The position numbers were made by a program, and so were the translations under genes. The notes below the pieces were generated by a model, which made no database searches, was not told the DNA's origin, and saw only the letters and a list, made by a program, of their open reading frames with translations. This document shows positions 39,414 to 48,484 of a stretch of DNA of 64,000 bases, in pieces. Numbering within the stretch: the stretch's first letter is position 1; each line of letters begins with the position of its first letter. The DNA lies in the NCBI RefSeq assembly GCF_002706425.1, contig NZ_CP017713.1, forward strand, positions 1,178,001 to 1,242,000, given 5' to 3'. Source of the stretch: Loigolactobacillus coryniformis subsp. coryniformis KCTC 3167 = DSM 20001. GTDB taxonomy: Bacteria > Bacillota > Bacilli > Lactobacillales > Lactobacillaceae.

Positions 39414-40252
39414 TGTCACCACGTTTAGCGGTGTTGGGACCAGCGGGGACCTTTAGTGATATTGCTGCACAACAATATTTGCGTCAGCAGCAGTTTGCTT
39501 GGCAATTGACTTACTATAATTCAATCGATCAAGTAGCAGCTAGCGTGCAGGCAGAAACCGAGTACGCCTTATTACCATTAGAAAATACATTGGACGGCTA
39601 TGTTCAAAATACATTAGCAATTTTAAGTTATGCGGAGCTACAGGTAGTCGGTGAAGCGTTAGTGCCGGTGCGCTTTTCCTTAGCCGCAAATGCTGCTGAT
39701 TTGGCCAGTATTAAGCGGATCTACGTTCAGTTTAAAACCAAGGGACAGTGTGAACGAATCCTAGCGCAGTTACCACAAGCTGAACGTTTGACCACCGAAA
39801 GTAATATGCTATCGTTTAATAAATTACAAACGGCAGCGCACGGCGACGCAGCTATTATTCCTCAATTTCATTTGGCGGAGTTACCAGATACTTTTCTGAA
39901 ATTAGCTGATGTTACCGATACGACTGAAAATTATACTCGGTTTATCGTGGTCAAAAAACAGACTGCTGCTTTGCAACAAGTACAGCCGTGGCAACAAGAT
40001 TTTCGAGCTTTATGTTATATTACGCCGCACACAGATCGGGCTGGCTTATTGAGTGAGATTCTCCAGGAATTTGCCCAGCGACATTTAAATTTGATCTCGA
40101 TCATGTCGCGGCCTACCCGGCGTGAGTTAGGTCATTATCGCTTTTTTATTGAAATCGGTGGTCAAGCCGGCCAATCACCGGTGTTAGCGGATGCTTTGGC
40201 TCAGCTAGCACAACGGCATCACGTGAAGTACCTAGGTAGTTTTAGTCGCTAA
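39413..40252 (+). CDS. pheA: Prephenate dehydratase
   Basis: Converts prephenate to phenylpyruvate for phenylalanine synthesis. N-terminal GPAGTFSDIAAQQY and the TRF motif (ENYTRFIVV) mark the catalytic domain; a C-terminal ACT domain (about residues 195-275) carries MSRPTRR in place of the usual ESRP and is the expected phenylalanine sensor. Start is ATG 39413 or GTG 39410, coupled to aroB. Last gene of the operon; aroA, aroC, aroD, aroK and tyrA are not in the window. Confidence 0.93.
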   Translation: MSPRLAVLGPAGTFSDIAAQQYLRQQQFAWQLTYYNSIDQVAASVQAETEYALLPLENTLDGYVQNTLAILSYAELQVVGEALVPVRFSLAANAADLASIKRIYVQFKTKGQCERILAQLPQAERLTTESNMLSFNKLQTAAHGDAAIIPQFHLAELPDTFLKLADVTDTTENYTRFIVVKKQTAALQQVQPWQQDFRALCYITPHTDRAGLLSEILQEFAQRHLNLISIMSRPTRRELGHYRFFIEIGGQAGQSPVLADALAQLAQRHHVKYLGSFSR

Positions 40253-40370
40253 TTGCTGCCGCCATAACCAATTAAAATTTTATTTTCAATCCTCTTGCAT
40301 TTTCATGAAAATCCTTGTAGACTATCCACTATTGTCTAAACGAGGTTTGAAAATGAAAGGGGATTTTGTC

Positions 40371-41771
40371 GTGCGTACTTTAACTGCAGGGCGGCCATTA
40401 AAATTGATTCTCTGGTTTACATTACCATTATTAATTGGTAATTTTTTCCAGCAGTTTTATAATATTGCGGATACTTTGATTGTTGGCCAGACGCTAGGGG
40501 TTGAGGCTTTGGCGGCAGTTGGTGCAACTGGTGGGATCTCGTTTCTGATCATCGGTTTTGCTCAAGGTATGACCACTGGATTATCGTTGTTAACGGCACG
40601 CCGGTTTGGTGCGCATGATTTTCGTGGTGTCCGGCGTAGTTTTGGAGTTAGCATCGTGATCAGCTTAGTTGTTGCTAGCTTATTGACGGTGATCAGTTTA
40701 CGTTTCACACGTGAATTTTTAGTGATGATGGCAACACCGGTTTCAATTTTACCGCAGGCAGTTGCTTTCATTCAGATCATTTTTGCTGGGATCATCGCCT
40801 CAATGATGTTCAACTTACTATCAAACATGTTGCGTGCACTAGGTGATAGTAAAACACCGCTGATCTTTCTAATGATCGCCAGTGTAATCAATATTGGGCT
40901 TGATTTTTTGTTGATCATGGGCTTTCATTTAGGCGTTGCTGGGGCCGGTTACGCCACAGTTTCAGCGCAGATTGTGGCCAGCTTACTCTGTTTAGTTTAT
41001 ATTTGGCGGCACATTCCGTATTTACGAGTCACTTGGCGCGATTTGAAATGGGACAAAGCCTTGTACTGGGAACATTTACGGATGGGTTTACCACTGGGCT
41101 TTCAATCATCGGTTATCGCCATCGGTGCCATCATTTTACAAGTGGCGTTAAATGATTTAGGAACAAACGCTGTTGCCGCATCAACTGCAGCCAGTAAAAT
41201 TGATCAGATCGCGACCTTGCCGATGATGTCATTGGGAATCACGCTAGGTACCTATGCTGCACAAAATTTTGGTGCCCAGGAATATGGTCGAATCATCAAA
41301 GGTGTGCGTCAGAGTTTGTTGTTATCTGTTGTTTTCAGTTTAGTACTCAGTGTACTCATTATTATCAGTGGCCGTACATTAGTGACTTTCTTCATCGGTA
41401 ACGATATAGCAGTGTTAGATTTGGCGCAGACTTATTTCTTGGTGGTTGCCAGTGGCTATGTTTTTCTTGATATTTTATTTGTCATGCGCTACACACTACA
41501 GGGATTAGGCTACAGCATGATCTCGATCATTGCCGGAATTGCTGAATTAGGGATGCGCGCTTTAGCGGTTTTTGCTTTAGTCAAACCATTTGGCTATGCT
41601 GGTGCTGCTGCAGCTGAACCATTGGCGTGGATCGGCTCCTGTATTGTGTTAGTGATCACTTATTTACAGGCGATTCGGCGACTCCGTAAAGCCGAACAAT
41701 TGAAACAAAAAGTTCATGGGCAACCTGCTGAACCAGTGGCAGCACCGGAATTAGAATTAGTTGAAGAGTAA
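40371..41771 (+). CDS. MATE family multidrug/metabolite exporter
   Basis: Cation-coupled exporter of the MatE fold, 466 residues with about twelve membrane segments in two related halves. The start is GTG 40371, placed 8 bases after AAAGGGG; upstream ATG codons at 40305 and 40353 lack that spacing. The N-terminal PLLIGNFFQQFYNIADTLIVG is a strong family signature. Substrate unknown. It lies just after the aromatic operon, but a separate message is likely because of the 118-base gap. Confidence 0.9.
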   Translation: MRTLTAGRPLKLILWFTLPLLIGNFFQQFYNIADTLIVGQTLGVEALAAVGATGGISFLIIGFAQGMTTGLSLLTARRFGAHDFRGVRRSFGVSIVISLVVASLLTVISLRFTREFLVMMATPVSILPQAVAFIQIIFAGIIASMMFNLLSNMLRALGDSKTPLIFLMIASVINIGLDFLLIMGFHLGVAGAGYATVSAQIVASLLCLVYIWRHIPYLRVTWRDLKWDKALYWEHLRMGLPLGFQSSVIAIGAIILQVALNDLGTNAVAASTAASKIDQIATLPMMSLGITLGTYAAQNFGAQEYGRIIKGVRQSLLLSVVFSLVLSVLIIISGRTLVTFFIGNDIAVLDLAQTYFLVVASGYVFLDILFVMRYTLQGLGYSMISIIAGIAELGMRALAVFALVKPFGYAGAAAAEPLAWIGSCIVLVITYLQAIRRLRKAEQLKQKVHGQPAEPVAAPELELVEE

Positions 41772-41773
41772 CG

Positions 41774-41811
41774 AAAAGACGTCAACCACAAAAAAGTTGA
41801 CGTCTTTTTTA
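41774..41811 (+). terminator. Bidirectional terminator, MATE gene / PEBP gene
   Basis: AAAAGACGTCAAC and GTTGACGTCTTTT form a 13-base perfect stem, with T-tracts on both strands, between convergent genes. Confidence 0.93.
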
Positions 41812-41813
41812 AA

Positions 41814-42326
41814 TCAAGCCCGACTAGGTAACTCAATTTGAGCTTGTGCTAAAATATGGCCGGCGCTGGCGTGATAGAACTCATTCAGCCAATAGCCATT
41901 AGTTAGAGGTAATAACTGATCAAGTGCGTATACCGTTAATTGATAATTATGGGTTTTGTCCGGTGGTGTGGGGCCAATATAATGTTTGGCTGCGTCCAGA
42001 TCATTATTTTTAACAAACGGTGAAGCCAGACTATTCTTACCTTGGATCAATTGAGTCGTTAAGTCACGACTGGCGTTGGCTGGTAAGGTTGTTTGTTCTG
42101 GCGCGATATTAGTTACTAACCAGTGGATCCACGGGAAACCAGCAACTGGCACGGCATCAAAGTCTAACAAAGTTAGCGCCCAGGCTTTAGTTGCGGCCGG
42201 TAACTCAGCAACTTGCACTGGGAATGAACGATTGGGACCGCCATTAGTACCACGCGCGGTATCTGGTGCATATTTACCATATTCATCAGCTAAGTACCCA
42301 TTTTCAGTTGGGACAATAGGTTTCAT
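41814..42326 (-). CDS. YbhB/YbcL family PEBP-like protein
   Basis: 170 residues with the phosphatidylethanolamine-binding/Raf-kinase-inhibitor fold: LTLLDFDAV (usual LxxxDPDAP), FPWIHWLVTNI and YIGPTPPDKTHNYQLTVYALD (the GPxPP..HxY motif). No signal peptide, so cytosolic. Biochemical function in bacteria is unsettled. GAAAGTGGTGAG precedes the start. Monocistronic and convergent with the MATE gene. Confidence 0.9.
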   Translation of the reverse strand: MKPIVPTENGYLADEYGKYAPDTARGTNGGPNRSFPVQVAELPAATKAWALTLLDFDAVPVAGFPWIHWLVTNIAPEQTTLPANASRDLTTQLIQGKNSLASPFVKNNDLDAAKHYIGPTPPDKTHNYQLTVYALDQLLPLTNGYWLNEFYHASAGHILAQAQIELPSRA

Positions 42327-42414
42327 TTGCTCACCACTTTCATTAAAATAAAACGGCTATCGTCTTTAATTTACGCGTGTTGGCTGGCTAATTCAAGTTT
42401 TGACACCGACAGCT

Positions 42415-42442
42415 TTGTTCACTATCGGGATTGTGGTAGAAT
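42415..42442 (+). promoter_or_regulatory. proBA promoter
   Basis: TTGTTC (42415-42420), 16 bases, TAGAAT (42437-42442) with an extended TGG. An alternative -35 TTGACA lies at 42400-42405 but has no good partner. Confidence 0.6.
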
Positions 42443-42491
42443 GAGTATAATTTTAATGTAACACTAATAATTAATAAAGGATGAGTGTGTT

Positions 42492-43328
42492 ATGGCAGAG
42501 ATGCGGCAAATTGAAGCGCAACGGATCGTAGTCAAAGTGGGAACCAGTAGCCTCATTTACCCTAATAATCAATTGAATCTACACACGATCACTCGCTTAG
42601 CGCTGGTGCTCAGCGATCTGAAGAACCAGGGCAAAGAAGTGGTGCTAGTGTCATCGGGGGCGGTTGGTGTTGGGATGAATAAGTTGGGCTTGGCGCAACG
42701 ACCCACAACCTTACCGGAGCAACAAGCAGTGGCGGCCGTTGGTCAGGGTGAATTAATGGGCATCTATGGCCGGGCATTTGGTACCTATAATCAAACAGTT
42801 GGTCAAATGTTGTTGACGCGTGATGTGATCGCTTATCCACAAAGCCATAGCAACGCCTTAAATACCTTTCAGAATCTACTCAAAATGAATGTGATCCCGA
42901 TCGTCAATGAAAATGATAGTGTCGCAGTTGAAGAATTCAATCATTTGACTACTTTTGGTGAAAATGATGTGTTAGCGGCTATCATTACCAATCTGATCGA
43001 TGCCGATCTTTTAATCGTTTTATCGGATATTGATGGCTTTTACACGGCCAATCCAGCTAAAGATAAAAACGCGCGCTTGTTGGCTGAGGTACGGCAGATC
43101 GATCAGACGACCTTAGCTGCTGCTGGCGGTCACGGCACTAGATATGGGACTGGTGGGATGGTCACCAAGTTAAAGGCAGCAAAACGAATCATTGCTAATG
43201 ATCAGCAAATGGTTTTAGCTAACGGTAGCGATCCACAGATTATTTATCGGATTTTAGCTGGTGAACCTGTGGGGACATTATTTAAAGCGGCTAAAGTACA
43301 GCAATTAACTAGTGAACATCATGGCTAA
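42492..43328 (+). CDS. proB: Glutamate 5-kinase, short form
   Basis: Phosphorylates glutamate to glutamyl-5-phosphate, the first step of proline synthesis. Amino acid kinase motifs: VVKVGTSSLI, SSGAVGVGMNKLG, NENDSVA and FGENDVLAAIITN. At 278 residues it lacks the C-terminal PUA domain of the E. coli enzyme. The proline feedback site lies in the kinase domain, so regulation may persist. It heads proBA. Confidence 0.95.
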   Translation: MAEMRQIEAQRIVVKVGTSSLIYPNNQLNLHTITRLALVLSDLKNQGKEVVLVSSGAVGVGMNKLGLAQRPTTLPEQQAVAAVGQGELMGIYGRAFGTYNQTVGQMLLTRDVIAYPQSHSNALNTFQNLLKMNVIPIVNENDSVAVEEFNHLTTFGENDVLAAIITNLIDADLLIVLSDIDGFYTANPAKDKNARLLAEVRQIDQTTLAAAGGHGTRYGTGGMVTKLKAAKRIIANDQQMVLANGSDPQIIYRILAGEPVGTLFKAAKVQQLTSEHHG

Positions 43329-43371
43329 GGCCATATTTCTTGCGGCAGTATTTTGCCATAGTAACATCAAG

Positions 43372-43398
43372 GTTAATTAGTGTGTTTTGCTAATTAAC
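43372..43398 (+). repeat. Intercistronic hairpin between proB and proA
   Basis: GTTAATTAG (43372-43380) and CTAATTAAC (43390-43398) flank TGTGTTTTG, with outer AAGG/CCTT able to extend the stem. It is followed by TTAAAAGTGAAGTAGAGGA, like the region before aroB. No T-tract, so probably not a terminator. Confidence 0.6.
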
Positions 43399-43430
43399 TA
43401 CCTTAAAAGTGAAGTAGAGGAGGTAGTGGC

Positions 43431-44678
43431 ATGCAATCGATCCAGGAAATGGGGCAGGCTGCTCAAGCAGCCGCGTTTACATTAGGTCAATTGGCAACAA
43501 CTAAAAAAAATCAAGTTTTACTAGCGATGGCGGACGCACTAGTAGCAGCGACGCCAACAATTTTAGCCGCTAATCGACAGGACATGGCGGCGGCTAATGC
43601 CAATCAGGTACGTCAGGTGATGCGCGATCGTTTAAAATTGGATGAGCAACGAATTGAAGCAATGGCAATGGGGTTGCACCAAGTAGCAACTTTAGCCGAT
43701 CCAATTGGTGTGATCGATAAAGGTTGGCAAACCGATGCGGGGTTGCAAATTGCCCAACAACGAGTGCCATTAGGCGTGATCGCAATGATCTATGAAGCGC
43801 GGCCCAACGTAACTGTTGATGCGGCGGCATTGACTTTTAAATCTGGAAATGCGGTTATTTTACGTGGTGGTAAAGAGGCGTTGCAATCTAATATTGCTTT
43901 AGCCACTGTTTTGCAGCAAGTGCTTGTTGATTTACAGTTGCCAGCGGCAGCAATCCAATTGGTCACGGATACGTCACACGAGACGGCACAAGCACTGATG
44001 CGGCTCAATGATTACGTCGATGTCTTAATTCCACGTGGCAGTGGCAAATTCATTAAAACAGTTGTCCAGACAGCGACCGTGCCGGTGATCGAAACCGGGG
44101 CTGGTAATTGTCATATTTACGTTGATGACTCTGCTGATCTAGCGATGGCCCGGGATATTATTATCAACGCAAAAACGCAACGACCAGCAGTCTGCAATGC
44201 CATGGAAAAGTTAGTGGTCAATCAGCAAGTCGCGGCGCAATTTTTACCACAGTTGGCAGCGGCATTGGCACCATATAATGTTGAGTTGCGTGGCGATGAA
44301 CAAGCACAGGCAATTTTACCTACGATCACACCAGCTACTACTGAAGATTGGGCAACTGAATATAATGATTATATTTTGGCAATCAAAGTCGTACCTGACT
44401 TGGATGCGGCAATCAAGCATATTAATCGGTATAATACGAAGCATTCAGAAGCAATCATTACCAATGATTATGCGCATAGTCAGCAATTCACGAAACAAAT
44501 CGATGCAGCGGTGGTTTACGTTAATGCGTCAACCCGTTTTACCGATGGTTTTGAATTTGGTTTTGGTGCGGAAATCGGTATTAGTACACAAAAATTACAT
44601 GCCCGTGGACCGATGGGCTTGACTGCGCTGACCTCGACCAAGTATGTGGTTCGGGGTTCTGGTCAGATTCGTCAATAA
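43431..44678 (+). CDS. proA: Gamma-glutamyl phosphate reductase
   Basis: NADPH-dependent reduction of glutamyl-5-phosphate to glutamate semialdehyde, second step of proline synthesis. An aldehyde-dehydrogenase-fold protein of 415 residues with the catalytic cysteine in RPAVCNAMEKL and the nucleotide region LRGGKEALQSN. GAGGAGGTAGTGGC precedes the start. Confidence 0.96.
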   Translation: MQSIQEMGQAAQAAAFTLGQLATTKKNQVLLAMADALVAATPTILAANRQDMAAANANQVRQVMRDRLKLDEQRIEAMAMGLHQVATLADPIGVIDKGWQTDAGLQIAQQRVPLGVIAMIYEARPNVTVDAAALTFKSGNAVILRGGKEALQSNIALATVLQQVLVDLQLPAAAIQLVTDTSHETAQALMRLNDYVDVLIPRGSGKFIKTVVQTATVPVIETGAGNCHIYVDDSADLAMARDIIINAKTQRPAVCNAMEKLVVNQQVAAQFLPQLAAALAPYNVELRGDEQAQAILPTITPATTEDWATEYNDYILAIKVVPDLDAAIKHINRYNTKHSEAIITNDYAHSQQFTKQIDAAVVYVNASTRFTDGFEFGFGAEIGISTQKLHARGPMGLTALTSTKYVVRGSGQIRQ

Positions 44679-44681
44679 AGC

Positions 44682-44708
44682 AAAAAAGCCGCATTTGCGG
44701 CTTTTTTT
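44682..44708 (+). terminator. Bidirectional terminator, proA / ybaK
   Basis: AAAAAAGCCGC-ATTT-GCGGCTTTTTTT between convergent genes, with A- and T-tracts on both sides. Confidence 0.93.
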
Positions 44709-44712
44709 GCGT

Positions 44713-45225
44713 TCAGTCTTCTTCAGTAATATCGGCAAACTTAGCGCCAAGGAATTTGACTAGTTTACGCGGGTCTAACCGAACGGAGCGACCAATTTTA
44801 CCGGAAGAAACTAAAATCTCTGGTTGGATTTTGGCAGTGGTACTGAAGTAGATTGGATAATTATATTTTTGGTGAATACCGATCGGTGTATTTGCGCCAT
44901 GTTCATAGCCAGTTGTGGCAATTAATTCTTTTAGTGGCACTAAGCCAACCTTACGATTACCGGTCACTTTAGCAAATTTCTTATAGCTGATCCGTTCATC
45001 AACTGGGACAACCCCAACGATCGGGCCTGTTTTTTGGCCTGTCATGACCAAGGTTTTATAGATCATGTGGTCGTCAATATTCAATTCGCTTAATTTCAAT
45101 TGACGCACATCACCATCTTGTTCAGTCGGAAATTCGTATTGCGTATAATCGATTTTGGCCTGATCAAGAATTTTTTCGACTAAAGTTTTATTTAATTTAG
45201 CGTTTTTGTCATGTTTCTTACTCAC
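44713..45225 (-). CDS. ybaK: Cys-tRNA(Pro)/aminoacyl-tRNA deacylase, YbaK/EbsC family
   Basis: Trans-editing enzyme that hydrolyses mischarged aminoacyl-tRNA, typically Cys-tRNA(Pro). Family features: IYKTLVMTG, VVPVDERISYKKFAK with the catalytic-site lysine region, and the C-terminal SSGKIGRSVRLDPRKL. The start is GTG 45225, 8 bases after AAAGGA, giving 170 residues; a TTG at 45231 is too close to that site. Next to proA, a proline-related context that may be coincidental. Confidence 0.9.
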   Translation of the reverse strand: MSKKHDKNAKLNKTLVEKILDQAKIDYTQYEFPTEQDGDVRQLKLSELNIDDHMIYKTLVMTGQKTGPIVGVVPVDERISYKKFAKVTGNRKVGLVPLKELIATTGYEHGANTPIGIHQKYNYPIYFSTTAKIQPEILVSSGKIGRSVRLDPRKLVKFLGAKFADITEED

Positions 45226-45340
45226 GTTCAAGATCCTTTCTGCACATGATGCTTAGTACCAGCCAGACGGTCACTAAGCACGAATGAATTAATACTTTCA
45301 ATATAGCATTTTCATTGCGCAGATGCGAGCCGGCTGAACG

Positions 45341-45354
45341 GTTTAATGTTAAAC
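45341..45354. promoter_or_regulatory. Palindrome in divergent ybaK / DUF2785 region
   Basis: GTTTAA-TG-TTAAAC is a perfect dyad in the divergent promoter region; it may be an operator. No clear -35/-10 pair could be assigned to either gene. Confidence 0.35.
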
Positions 45355-45395
45355 TAGACATAAGATATTATGAAAATAAATGATGGAGGCAGCAT

Positions 45396-46367
45396 ATGAC
45401 GGATGCAGTAACTGAAACGCTTCGCCAGCTGGACCAGTTAAGAACTAGATTGAGTCGCGGCGAACTTTATCAACGTTTACCTCAAAAAGTTGGTGAGTTG
45501 ATCGATAATTTACCACATGAAAAAAGAACTCCGGTACCAGTGTTGAAAGACAATAAGGCGGCATTAGCGCAAATCAAGTCATTGCGCTTACAGATCAAGC
45601 AGAAAAAATTGACTGCGATCAGTGATGCTGAAATTGACTTTTTACTGGCACATTTAGCGGCAACCGATCCTTTGGTACGCGATAAAGGCGTCTATTTCTT
45701 ATTTAACGATATTCTCCAAGCACGATTATTAAGTGCAGCGCAAATCAAACGAATATTTCATCGTTTACTTGACCCCAATATATTGTACGGGCATATTTTG
45801 GAGACGAAAAGTAATGCCATTTTTTTACGTTCTTTTAGTGTCATGATCTTGTCAGGAATTTTGTATGTTGATCGGATGCATTATCACACATTACAAACCG
45901 CTGATTTAGAGGAAGTCAGCCTCAAGATCTCTGCTTACATGGCAATGGAAACAGATGGTCGCGGCTATATTGGGACCCGTGGTTGGGCACACGCGTATAG
46001 TCATGTTGGCAATGTACTGGATGAACTGACTGAAAGTACGTCACTTAATCGAGCTAATAAGCTGTTTTATTTAACGGTACTGTTAGCACGTTATCAGCGA
46101 TTGGAATCACCGTTGATCTTTGGTGAGGATCATCGGTTGGCGTTAGCAATCGCTAATTTGGTCAATAAAAATAAATTTTATGCGGATTATTTTTTATTGC
46201 TCTTGCAAGCTTGGCAGCGTGAATTAATGATTATGCGCCCACAAGAAAATGAAGGCTTTTGGAATTGTTGGTATAATCGCAATCGGTTATTACAAGCCTT
46301 GATCATTCGGGGTGATCTACCTCAGAAGATCCAAGATTTTTTAATGCAGATCGTTGATGTTTTTTAA
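45396..46367 (+). CDS. DUF2785 family protein
   Basis: 323 residues, mainly helical, no membrane segment. It matches DUF2785 through GRGYIGTRGWAHAYSHVGN and the surrounding alpha-helical repeat-like region. The conserved GWAHAxSH motif suggests a metal or substrate site, but no activity is established. ATGGAGGCAGC precedes the ATG. The following membrane gene starts directly after its stop. Confidence 0.8.
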   Translation: MTDAVTETLRQLDQLRTRLSRGELYQRLPQKVGELIDNLPHEKRTPVPVLKDNKAALAQIKSLRLQIKQKKLTAISDAEIDFLLAHLAATDPLVRDKGVYFLFNDILQARLLSAAQIKRIFHRLLDPNILYGHILETKSNAIFLRSFSVMILSGILYVDRMHYHTLQTADLEEVSLKISAYMAMETDGRGYIGTRGWAHAYSHVGNVLDELTESTSLNRANKLFYLTVLLARYQRLESPLIFGEDHRLALAIANLVNKNKFYADYFLLLLQAWQRELMIMRPQENEGFWNCWYNRNRLLQALIIRGDLPQKIQDFLMQIVDVF

Positions 46368-46394
46368 GTGACTGCTAACCATGGAGTGGTTGTT

Positions 46395-47768
46395 GTGTTG
46401 ATTATATTACTGTTGCTGAATGTAAGTAGTTACTGGGTTTATCATAACAGCGGGGGTAACCCGCTGTTGTTATTGATTTGGCTTTTGTTGGGATTAATAG
46501 CTAGTTATGCATGGGTAGAGCGTGCCCAAGCCTTAACTTGGTGGCAATTATTAGGTCATAGTCTACGTGGCAGCCTTTGGTTGCCTTTTTCTGGTTTATT
46601 AGCATTTAATTTTTGGCGGTATAGTTGGCAACCGCCAAGTGGTTTACTCGATCAATTTTTAAATCATCGCTGGCAAATTTTGCCGTTACTTTTGGTGCTT
46701 TACCTCGGTATCATTGGTTTTAGTGTGCGTCATCATTTTAGTGAATATTTACCGCACATGCTCCGCTGGCTAGGGTTACTTTTGCTGCTGGCAGTTAGTT
46801 TGCTGATCGTGCAATGGGGAAGTGATCAGATTGGCGGCACTTTCAGTCGTTATAGTGTGCGATTGCTTTGGTTAGTCTGGTTGAATGGTAAGTATCTTTT
46901 GTGGCTAGATTTATTATTGCGTTTGCGGCAACAGCAACTGGCATTAGATTATCGTTGGTTTAGTGTTGGACTTTTATTAGTAATAATTCTTGCTTGGCCA
47001 ATGAGTGGTCAATTTTTTGCTAAGACGGCCACACAACCGCAAATTATTGCCCATCGAGGTGTCAATGGTCAGGGGGTACAAAATACGATCAGTGCTTTAC
47101 GCTCAACGGTACCGGCACAGCCAAGTTTAGTTGAAATTGATTTGCGGACTACTCATGATCAGCAATTTATTGTTAGTCATGATGCTGATACTCAGCATTT
47201 GACGGGGCAGGCTAATAATATTGCGCACACTAATTTGGCTCACCTACAACATTTGACGTTGACGGAGAATGGACAGCACGCTCACTATGCCAGTTTTGCT
47301 GACTATTTACAGACGGCACAAAAGGTAAAGCAGCCGTTATTGATCGAATTAAAAGCGTCCGATCATTTTCAGCGAATGGCTCGTGAGTTTGTTCAGCAAT
47401 ACCGAACTAAATTACCAGCATCGGCGCAGTTTCATAGTGCTAGCTTAACGTTGGTCAATTTATTAAAGCAGGCGCGGTTCACACCGGTTGGCTATATTTT
47501 ACCGTTTACGCAAACTGGGTTGCCTGCAACTCACGCTGATTTTTATAGCGTTGATTGGCGTACCTTGAATCCACTGATCGTTGCACAAGCACGGCAGCAG
47601 GGTAAACCGTTATATGTCTGGACAGTTGATCAAGTTTGGGCATTACAAGCAGTTCGTCATTTAAATACCGCTGTGGTGATCACGGATCAAACAAGTCAAG
47701 TACAGCAACAGCTCCACCAACCGGCCGGTTATAATGGCAACTTATTATTGTTATTAGCAAATTTTTAG
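46395..47768 (+). CDS. Membrane-anchored glycerophosphodiester phosphodiesterase
   Basis: The first ~215 residues are a polytopic membrane region with about seven hydrophobic segments; the C-terminal ~240 residues are a GDPD domain with IIAHRGVNG, EIDLRTTHD and VSHDAD (metal and catalytic residues). It probably hydrolyses glycerophosphodiesters or polyglycerol phosphate outside the membrane. Start is uncertain: GTG 46395 has GGAG 8 bases upstream; GTG 46368 directly after the previous stop would add 9 residues. Confidence 0.9.
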   Translation: MLIILLLLNVSSYWVYHNSGGNPLLLLIWLLLGLIASYAWVERAQALTWWQLLGHSLRGSLWLPFSGLLAFNFWRYSWQPPSGLLDQFLNHRWQILPLLLVLYLGIIGFSVRHHFSEYLPHMLRWLGLLLLLAVSLLIVQWGSDQIGGTFSRYSVRLLWLVWLNGKYLLWLDLLLRLRQQQLALDYRWFSVGLLLVIILAWPMSGQFFAKTATQPQIIAHRGVNGQGVQNTISALRSTVPAQPSLVEIDLRTTHDQQFIVSHDADTQHLTGQANNIAHTNLAHLQHLTLTENGQHAHYASFADYLQTAQKVKQPLLIELKASDHFQRMAREFVQQYRTKLPASAQFHSASLTLVNLLKQARFTPVGYILPFTQTGLPATHADFYSVDWRTLNPLIVAQARQQGKPLYVWTVDQVWALQAVRHLNTAVVITDQTSQVQQQLHQPAGYNGNLLLLLANF

Positions 47769-47896
47769 TTCTTTTTTGCGTATATTAATTAATAGTGTGT
47801 TTCTATAAAAGTGTCATTCAGCAGCGAGAACTAGCATCAATACTTTTATTAGCCACGCTTTCTAATTAACTTATCCATTACAGGAGGACGAAAATA

Positions 47897-48484
47897 ATGT
47901 TAGAACAACAACGCTGTCCTTGGGCACAACAACAATTACGTGTGTTTCATGACCAAGAGTGGGCGGTACCAGTTACGGCTGAAGATGAGTTATTTAAATT
48001 ATTGGCATTACAGGTATGGCAGTCAGGCTTGAGCCAAAGCGTTTTATTGCGCAAACGGGCCGCAATTTGCGCGACCTTTCATGATCTAGCGCCGGAATGG
48101 TTACGACAAACCGAGACCCAAGTCTTGCTGGATCGTTTAGCTGATCCAGCATTGATCCGTAATCGGCGTAAATTATTGGCAATTCAGCATAACGCTTTTG
48201 CTTTAGATGCCTTGCATCAACAGGATGAATCGTTGTGCTATTTATTGTGGCAACGCACGCGCAAAACGCATTTTACGACTGCTACTGCAATTCCGCGTTA
48301 TGATGAAACTGCGGTTCGTTTAGCAGCACAGCTCAAAAAAGTCGGCTTCCAATTTATGGGGCCGACTAATTGCTATGCTTTACTTGCCACTGCAGGCGTG
48401 CTTAATTTACATTTAACTAGTTGCTGGCGTTATCCGGTGATCAATCGAGCACAACAGATGGTGAAGGAATCACTTGGTTTCTAA
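47897..48484 (+). CDS. tag: DNA-3-methyladenine glycosylase I homologue, atypical pocket
   Basis: 195 residues with the Tag fold. The zinc ligands are kept: Cys in QRCPWA, His in VFHDQEWAVP, and the HxxxC pair in LNLHLTSCW. Residues that recognise 3-methyladenine in E. coli Tag differ: Glu38 of LEGQQAGLSW is Gln here (LQVWQSGLSQ), Trp46 is also Gln, and Tyr16 is Phe. The base specificity or activity may therefore have changed. CAGGAGGACG precedes the ATG. The end overlaps the convergent PPK2 gene by 15 bases. Confidence 0.85.
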   Translation: MLEQQRCPWAQQQLRVFHDQEWAVPVTAEDELFKLLALQVWQSGLSQSVLLRKRAAICATFHDLAPEWLRQTETQVLLDRLADPALIRNRRKLLAIQHNAFALDALHQQDESLCYLLWQRTRKTHFTTATAIPRYDETAVRLAAQLKKVGFQFMGPTNCYALLATAGVLNLHLTSCWRYPVINRAQQMVKESLGF

